From: Amaranthus tricolor
Lineage: Eukaryota; Streptophyta; Magnoliopsida; Caryophyllales; Amaranthaceae
Length of the DNA stretch: 64,000 nucleotides
NCBI RefSeq assembly: GCF_026212465.1
Contig: NC_080053.1
Coordinates: 4,375,287-4,439,286, forward strand
Direction of reading: 5' to 3'
Shown here piece by piece: positions 57,843-64,000 of the stretch. Every line of letters starts with the position of its first letter. Position 1 is the stretch's first letter. The notes beneath the pieces were generated by a model. That model was not told the origin of the DNA. It worked only from the letters and a program-made list of their open reading frames with translations, and ran no database searches. Made by a program: the position numbers and the translations under genes.

Positions 57843-58312
57843 AAAGAGTATGGCAAAAGAATATGCCTTGTACGTCACTACATATATAGAATACGCAATA
57901 TAAATTGTAGATTACTTTGTTATGACTCATATGTCAGGTCCATGGGAGTTGGGACATCGCATCTCATGGAATACGGATAATGGAATAATGATAATGTTGT
58001 ATACTCCATGTTATGGTAATGCACTAATGTGTTGAATGTTCTTTTGTATTTGTGATCCGCCTCATCTTCTCCAAGTTGACATTTTGTTTAGCGTACTAGT
58101 TACCTAAACAAAGAAATAGAGCAAAATATTTTTTCTTTAATGTTTATTTTGTATTAATATTAATATTGATTGGTTCACCTACAAGCGTTAAAGAGATTTA
58201 GTTAACCCTATGATCAAGCCTTGTGTCTTATCAAGACTATTATCATTGAAAATTATTTCTACAAGCGGAATAGATTGGGTAAAATGATCAAGTGTTGTTA
58301 AATGTGATTTCG
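57843..58312. other. SOT3 upstream region
   Basis: AT-rich, no gene. It should contain the SOT3 promoter. Confidence 0.4.
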
Positions 58313-58455
58313 ATATCATATAATCATATAATTCAACAACCACTTTGTCACATGGCAGTTGGAGAATTAGAGTTGTAAGTGAATTAAATGTTGTCACGTG
58401 GCCTCTTTATAATTCATTTTTAAAAATTCTAAAACTTTTCTAGCAAATTAAATTA
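58313..58455. repeat. Direct repeat, copy 1
   Basis: Shares AATTCAACAA, CAGTTGGAGAATTAGA, GTGGCCTCTTT and AAAATTCTAAAACTTT with copy 2 at 58678-58825. The pair flanks the tRNA-like element. Confidence 0.75.
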
Positions 58456-58662
58456 AAAATATCCCGCACAAAGTAGGGTCCGGGTGAGGGGTTTTTCTTT
58501 TTTCTAAAAGATGCGGACAAATCATGCCCGTTCCCCCAAGGAGGGAGAAAAGAGATATGCGCGCAGTCAAAAAACCCCCAAATGATACTTGCGCCTAGTA
58601 GGGGTCGAACTCCAAACCGTCTGCTCCACATGCAGATGCTCTATCCATTGAGCCACAAGCGC
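58440..58662 (-). mobile_element. tRNA-headed SINE-like insertion
   Basis: A minus-strand tRNA-like head (58590-58662) is followed by a non-tRNA body (CCCTCCTTGGGGG, then CACCCGGACCC and GTGCGGGATATT) that ends at AT-rich sequence. No clean target duplication was found, so the SINE interpretation is tentative. Confidence 0.45.
58590..58662 (-). pseudogene. tRNA-like sequence, T stem broken
   Basis: A 73-nt cloverleaf can be laid out: acceptor GCGCTTG/TAGGCGC with wobbles, D arm GCTCAATGGATAGAGC, anticodon arm TCTGC-ATGTGGA-GCAGA and T loop TTCGACC. The anticodon in this layout would be GTG (His), but the body looks like an Arg-type tRNA. The T stem TGGAG/CCTAC hardly pairs. The A box TGGCTCAATGG and a B-box-like AGTTCGACCCC are kept. 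Probably not a functional tRNA. Confidence 0.6.
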
Positions 58663-58677
58663 TTTTGGTTAATTATT

Positions 58678-58825
58678 AATCATATCATACAATACGGTAA
58701 TTCAACAAATACCTTGCCAAATGCAGTTGGAGAATTAGATTTGTAAATGAATTACATGATGCCATGTGGCCTCTTTTTAATTCATTTCAAAAAATTCTAA
58801 AACTTTCCTAGCAAGCTAAATTACT
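58678..58825. repeat. Direct repeat, copy 2
   Basis: Partner of 58313-58455. A third, shorter and weaker match follows at about 58968-59030. Confidence 0.7.
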
Positions 58826-59500
58826 CATGGTTAATTCTTAAGAACTATAATATTAAATACATTTTACAAGATACAAACGAATACACTTGGTACTTTATCA
58901 TTTTCCAAATCAATGTATTCATATTCATTCTTCCTTTTAGCAAGTCTAACAAGATTAAATCATAATACAACGACCATTTTGCCACGTGTTGCCTCTAATA
59001 ATTTGTCACATGTCAGTTTAATATTAATCCTTGATTATATTAGTACTCCCTCTGTTCTTTTAAGTTCTTCCACCTTACTATAACGGGTAGTTTCATAAGT
59101 TCTTCCACTTTAGAATACTTTCTATTTTTAAAAAGTTTTTATCCCACTTTTACCCCTTAAAACCCCTCCTTTTCTTTTTTTGTACCCGGATTAATCTTTC
59201 GGATTCTTTTATTGTCTTGGGCGTTGGGGTTTTCATTATTACCCCCTAGTAATTCCTACTCTTCCTCCTCCTTTTGAACTGTACTTTCTCTCTCCTCTTC
59301 AAAACCATTTTCATGGCTTCAATTGCCCTTTTCCCCCTGTTTGCTCTTCATTTTTAGCATTTTAACTGGATTAAAATATAGATTGGTTTATTCTCATCCT
59401 TTTGATGTTCGTTTTGTTTGTTTTGGCAAAGTTTCGAAATTGCATGCCCCCTGTTTTGGAATCCGCCATTACCTTCTTCTTGAACCTTTAAGTCTTTGCA
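58826..59500. other. Region ahead of the hAT-like relic
   Basis: Contains a MITE-like end (TACTCCCTCTGTTC at about 59043) with a repeated AAGTTCTTCCAC motif. The pyrimidine-rich 59230-59500 is probably the leader of the transposase relic. Confidence 0.45.
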
Positions 59501-60800
59501 ATGGAAAACAACGAATCTAAGAGTGACTCTACAATTCCTTCATATCTTTATGATGGTCTATGCAATTATGGTGAGTTGTGTTCTTGTTCCCTCCATGGTT
59601 GTTCCCATTCTTACTCAAATGAAATTTTAAATTGGTCAAAAAAAGAGGTTGAGGCATATCACAAGTCTCTTGAAGATGATGCCACATCTTTGTCTCATGA
59701 ATCTAAAAAATAACAAGGAACTCTTGATAAATTTGTTTTAAGAGGTGGAAATTTTCATTATAATGTGAATATAAATGAAACTATTCATAACGATATCGGT
59801 GAAAATGTTAATTTAGTTCATAATAAGAATGTCAATGAATTTTTAAATAATAATCTTAATGAAGATGATGAAGTCAATAATCCATGTAATTAATGTTATG
59901 CAAGATAACGAAAACACTAATTCACCATTGGATAGTTTTGATCCTAAAGATTGGGATAATTTATCTTGATTTTCCCTTGTATGTTATTAATAGGCATTTT
60001 TCATATTCCTATTTTGCTCGAAAATTGAGTAATGGAGAGATTAGAGATCGAAAATGGTTAATTTGTTCCAAAAGTGTTGATAAAATGTTTTGTTTTTGTT
60101 GTAAGTTGTTTAAATCTACTAATAACCAAAATTTGCTAGCTAGAGGTTTTACGTGATTGGCAACATATTAGCAAAAGACTCAAAAAATATGAAATTAGTG
60201 CAGAGCATATCACTATTATGAATACATGGAATGAACTAAGGGAAACATTGGAAAAAAGTTAAACAATTGATAAAACTTTACAAGAGATTATGAAAGAAAA
60301 AATGCATATGAAACGGGTTTTTTTCTGAATATTTTGTATAGTAAAATGTCTTGCTTCACATAACTTGGCATTTAGAGGATGCAATGACATACTCTACCAA
60401 AGATAGCAATGGAAACTGTGTGGATTTGATTGAAATGATGGTCGTTGAGTTTTGTGTTGTGATGCAAGATCATATTAGACGCATTCCAGATTATGAGATT
60501 CATCATTATTGTCTTGGGCTGAAAATTCAAAATGAGTTTATTTCACTCTTGGCTAATTAAAAGTAATATCATTAAGATCATTAAGGAGGCTAAGTATTTT
60601 TTTTATCATTCTTGATTGTACTCCAGACATTAGTCATCAGGAACAAAAGACTTTAATTGTGGGTTGTGTGAACATGTTAAATTTAAGATTGAGGAGTACT
60701 TTTTGAAATTTTTGAATGCCGATAATATGTCTGATTTAGGAGTTTTAATGTATTGCAAGATGTATTGAAATCTCATGATCTCAAAGTGAATGATATAAGA
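59501..60800 (+). pseudogene. hAT-type transposase relic (TTF zinc finger and DUF4371-like)
   Basis: Starts MENNESKSDSTIPSYLYDG. After several stops it reads [20 protein letters not shown] and [19 protein letters not shown], a TTF-type zinc-finger region of ZMYM1-like hAT transposases. Next come HISKRLKKYEISAEHI, VVMQDHIRRIPDYEIHHY and KIIKEAKYF, the start of the DUF4371-like core. At least eight stops or frame changes are present. The rest of the DDE domain and the dimerisation domain are missing, so it is a truncated relic. Confidence 0.8.
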
Positions 60801-60814
60801 GATATATTCATAGC

Positions 60815-61060
60815 AAACACCTTTTGTGATTTTTTAAGACAATATGTAATATTTTCTTAACACATTTATATACTACATTTTCTATTCTTTCATAATTTTA
60901 AGACAAGTTTTGTATGATCTTAATGAGGGAAAGATTGGAAAAAGTCTAACAATTGATAAACTTTCTTTTGTATGTTCGTACCAAACACTTTTTGTAATTT
61001 ATTTAAGACAATATGTAATATTTTGTAAGCACATTTATATACTACATTTGCTATATTTTT
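60815..61060. repeat. Duplicated segment after the hAT relic
   Basis: ACACCTTTTGTGATTT, AAGACAATATGTAATATTTT and ACACATTTATATACTACATTT recur at about 60820 and 60986. The second copy follows another AATTGATAAA segment like the one in the transposase relic. Confidence 0.7.
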
Positions 61061-62138
61061 TTTCTTAAGTTTATATTTCACAAAAATTTAAACGCCACGG
61101 TCTCATATTGAAACTATTAATTTCAAGTAAACCATCAACAGATCAATTAAATTTAAAAATTTCAATTTTCCTATAAGTAATCAATTTTAATGTTAAACTG
61201 ATCAATTTCTATCTAAATATGGTTCTATTTTCACAATTTCAGAACAAAGTTAATAAAATGGTATTATTCTATCAATCTATGGATTAATTTCAAACAATAA
61301 ATAAATGGTCAATAACATATCAATATTAGCATTAAAATATAGCACAATACAAGTATTCTTATTCAATGCAACATGAAGGTTCTAATGGAACATAAGAGTA
61401 CTTGTACTCTATAATCATCGATTAATAATAGTGAAACTGCACTTCCTTCAAAAAGTTCTATTCAGAATGGACTTGAAAATAAAGTTGTAGGTATAGTGTT
61501 TGGTCACTCTTGATGTGAAGGCGGAGAAAGTGTCGATTTCGTGTTATGTTTGTCAAATGATTCGATGAATATCTGGGAAATGATCAAGAGTTATTCATGG
61601 CTACTTTGTTATTAGAAATTTCAATTTTGATTTAAAAATGATCAATTCAGACCTTTAAGTGACCAATAAAAAAAATTTAAAACTTAAATGTATCAATTAT
61701 GACCTTAAATATATCAAGTAATGAGCGCATATTGACAAAAACTATATTTGAGCCGATTGGAGTATATGTCTCATAGTGAGACTGCAGCTCCGATTGTTTA
61801 TCATCTAGAAATATTATAGAACTCCCAATTTTTTAATCAGCGTAGGGCCCACACAATATCAGAAATAACAACATATTTCTCGATTTCAAGAGGTTGGATA
61901 ATTTGTCAATTGTCAATAATTCGAGAACTTGGCTATATAATTGACTTCAAATTTGATTGTACTGCTTCAATCAGATTTATGAAATAATCTTTTTTTAGTA
62001 ATTAATCATGCTTTTATAAGAAAACAGGTATCAAAAAAACAGTTTGACGAATTAAGTTCAATCCATATAGGGATGGATATATTTTTTTTAATTGACAAAT
62101 ACATAACATAATCTTGTTAAATATTGGTTGAATATTTA
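61061..62138. other. Intergenic, nothing coding
   Basis: Many scattered ATCAATTT motifs. GGTCTCATATTGAAACT near 61100 and GTCTCATAGTGAGACTGCAG near 61770 could be imperfect ends of an element; this was not resolved. Confidence 0.35.
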
Positions 62139-62325
62139 GTGTATATTAAATCCTGAGAATTATCACCAAGTACAACAAATGGTAGTGGGACAAAGTGTAC
62201 TAAAAATACAAGGTTCAAAGGGGTCAAAGGGAAGAACAAAGACAAATTGGAAAACCGAGTCAGCAGGAAAAGTCGACTCTGCTTTCTAGATAAAGAGCCT
62301 AAAGCCGACTCGGCTTTAGGTACTG

Positions 62326-63164
62326 TGAAAACGGTGATGTATTAAAGTTCGAACAATGTGTTTTAAACTCCAATATTGCCAAGATCGAATGTATGAAGTT
62401 TAGTGACAAACAAATTACGCTATCAATGATATCGATGTTTGTAGGAGAACGTAAAGCAATAAAACGACACAAAGATTTAACGAGGTTCACCCAACTTAGG
62501 CTACGTCCTCCGGTGTGTAGTATCTCTTATATTATCAAAGGAGTTCAAAGAACTATCAAATATGAAAAATTACAATAGAGAAGAGATATAGGCTAGTGTT
62601 TGGCTTGGGGTGTATTTTGTGGATGTTTACAATGTGAATGAGAGCTCTCTATTTATAGGAGAGGTCACACTAAGTAACATTAAGTATATTAAAACTATGA
62701 ATAAATGATAATGAAACATTCCCAAGAACTTGAAGAGTCAAAAACAGCATCCTATGAGCATCAGAGACATCGCTCGACCAAAGCAAAGGCTCGGTCGGTT
62801 GAGCAGCCTGGTCGAGCGGACTACAGGAAGTTTCTGGTTGCATTTTGTCTGCTTGATCGACCCATTCTGAAGCTCGTTCGGTCGAGCGAGCTGGTCGAGC
62901 GGCACTTCAGAGGGCTTCTGACAGTTGCTCGACTTGCATAGTAGAGCATCTTAAACCTTTGAACTTCTTCATTAAGTCCTATAACTCCCATGAATAACTC
63001 ATACTTCATTACCTCATTTAATCCATTCTTTAATCATCATAAACCACAATCATCAAGACTTATCTTAATACACCCATTCATGACATACTTATGGGATTCC
63101 ATCCCAAGAGTCACCACATGAATGCACACACGAAATGTGCACTCAAGTCACACCATTCATAACA
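62326..63164 (-). mobile_element. Solo LTR (minus orientation), TSD TACTG
   Basis: 839 bp, plus-strand ends TGAAAACG and ATAACA, flanked by TACTG at 62321-62325 and 63165-63169. The minus-strand TATA box CTATAAATAG lies at 62649-62658. Downstream of it the leader contains GTAGCCTAAGTTGGGTGAAC and CTCGTTAAATCTTTGTG, typical of copia R/U5. A palindrome cluster of GCTCGACC and GGTCGAGC type lies at 62773-62936. Confidence 0.88.
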
Positions 63165-63192
63165 TACTGGATTGAACATTTTGTCCAGCAGG

Positions 63193-63288
63193 AAAAGCCG
63201 AGTCGGCTTTCCTATGGGTGGAACAAAAGCCGAGTCGGCTTTCCTATGGGTGGAACAAAAGCCGACTTGGCTTTTTGTTCTGACAGGC
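63193..63288. repeat. 32-bp tandem repeat with a palindrome core, three units
   Basis: AAAAGCCGAGTCGGCTTT starts units at 63193 and 63225, and AAAAGCCGACTTGGCTTT at 63257. The linker CCTATGGGTGGAAC is identical between the first two. Confidence 0.9.
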
Positions 63289-64000
63289 TAAATGTGCCTT
63301 TTTGTATTCTTTGATCAATAAGCATCAGATTCTATTCTTGTTAGACTTTGATTCTGAAGTTACAAGTGATTTAATAGTGTGGAATAATGTTCATGAATAT
63401 CATCGTTATAATGTTATTGATTGATGATCATTATACTTGATCATCAATTGGTGATTAAATATCCATGACCCTTTGGCATACTTAAACTAGTATAAATAGG
63501 TGCTTGGGGAAGGATGTCACATACACCTAATTTCTGAATTCTCATATCATTGCTTTCTCTCTTACTTGTGTTCTTTCAAATGGAGTTATAAACTTCTTGA
63601 TAGAATATCCAAAGTTTATAATTCACCAAACACATTGTCATTAAGTGACATACCCTAAGTACTAAGGGTGTGTTGTGTTGTTTGTATCATGTTGTTAATT
63701 TTTAAGTCTCAACCCAAGTACCTTTGTGGGGGAAATATCACAAAAGGAAAGTGATTACATGCCTACAACAAGTATCAAGTTTTCGGGTAACGATTATCGT
63801 TATAAAATTCATCTTCAAGTTTGTTCTTAGTGTATTTTGTGTAAGTTTTATTTTAGTTATCACCAAAGGGAAAATACAAATTCTCAAATTGTAATTTGTA
63901 TTTTGTATTATTATTTCTTAATAAATATTAGATATTGAAATTTAGAATAGTGCATTGACATGTGTGAAATTAAGATGACTTATTAAAAAGGGACACCGTA

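Larger units (their letters stand above)
62139..64000 (+). mobile_element. Plus-oriented LTR region with AGCCGAGTCGGCT palindromes, runs off the window
   Basis: Palindromes GCCGACTCGGC lie at about 62300 and, as three 32-bp tandem units, at 63193-63288. A TATA box TATAAATAGG lies at 63491-63500, followed by a leader-like region. A solo LTR (62326-63164) interrupts it. The left border is approximate. No coding sequence is reached before the window ends. Confidence 0.5.

Noticed and set aside
58590..58662. Functional tRNA-His
   Set aside because: The T stem does not pair and the body is not that of plant tRNA-His, so it is listed as tRNA-like only.

Overview
This window is nuclear DNA of a flowering plant, most likely a eudicot. 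It is AT-rich, full of long AAT/ATT tracts and Stowaway-type MITEs, and carries plant CACTA, PIF/Harbinger, MULE and hAT transposons, Ty1/copia and Ty3/gypsy Tat-lineage LTR retrotransposons, a plant L1-type LINE and plant cytosolic sulfotransferase genes. The species cannot be fixed from the sequence alone.

Only three genes look intact. All are intronless cytosolic sulfotransferases (SOTs) on the minus strand: two close paralogues at 3.6-4.6 kb and 12.6-13.6 kb, and a more diverged one at 56.7-57.8 kb. They have the PAPS-binding motifs, the catalytic His and a TATA box close upstream. The third has an in-frame triplicated 13-residue block in the acceptor region. They probably form one dispersed SOT cluster that has been split by about 40 kb of transposon insertions.

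Layout. 0-2.1 kb: mirrored AAT/ATT tracts bracketed by two perfect hairpins. 2.3-16.4 kb: SOT1, SOT2, many MITEs, minisatellites and two Mutator-type foldback elements with 9-bp target duplications. 16.4-22.7 kb: decayed copia sequence holding a solo LTR and a 2.84-kb PIF/Harbinger element. 22.7-34.4 kb: a CACTA element (tnp2 transposase plus a TNPA/Ulp1-peptidase fusion gene, both broken) joined tail-to-tail to an inverted, internally deleted copy. A 169-bp tandem repeat has expanded at the junction. 34.6-38.8 kb: an unknown ORF tail, a 5'-truncated LINE and a CACTA end. 39.7-40.9 kb: a Pack-MULE of exactly 1,200 bp carrying a BRI1-like LRR fragment. 41.1-42.2 kb: a foldback element. 42.7-52.9 kb: a nest in which a short LINE copy was split by a 687-bp hAT MITE and by an 8.8-kb LTR retrotransposon with nearly identical LTRs. 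53-64 kb: minisatellites, SOT3, a tRNA-like element, a hAT-type transposase relic, and a solo LTR nested in another LTR.

The transposon genes seen here are all broken by stops or frameshifts, so the elements are relics or were moved in trans. The strongest leads are the palindrome-module elements, the 169-bp repeat inside a CACTA intron, the Pack-MULE, the young LTR element with antisense pol, the U3 palindrome clusters and the SOT3 repeat. Boundaries marked approximate were set by eye.
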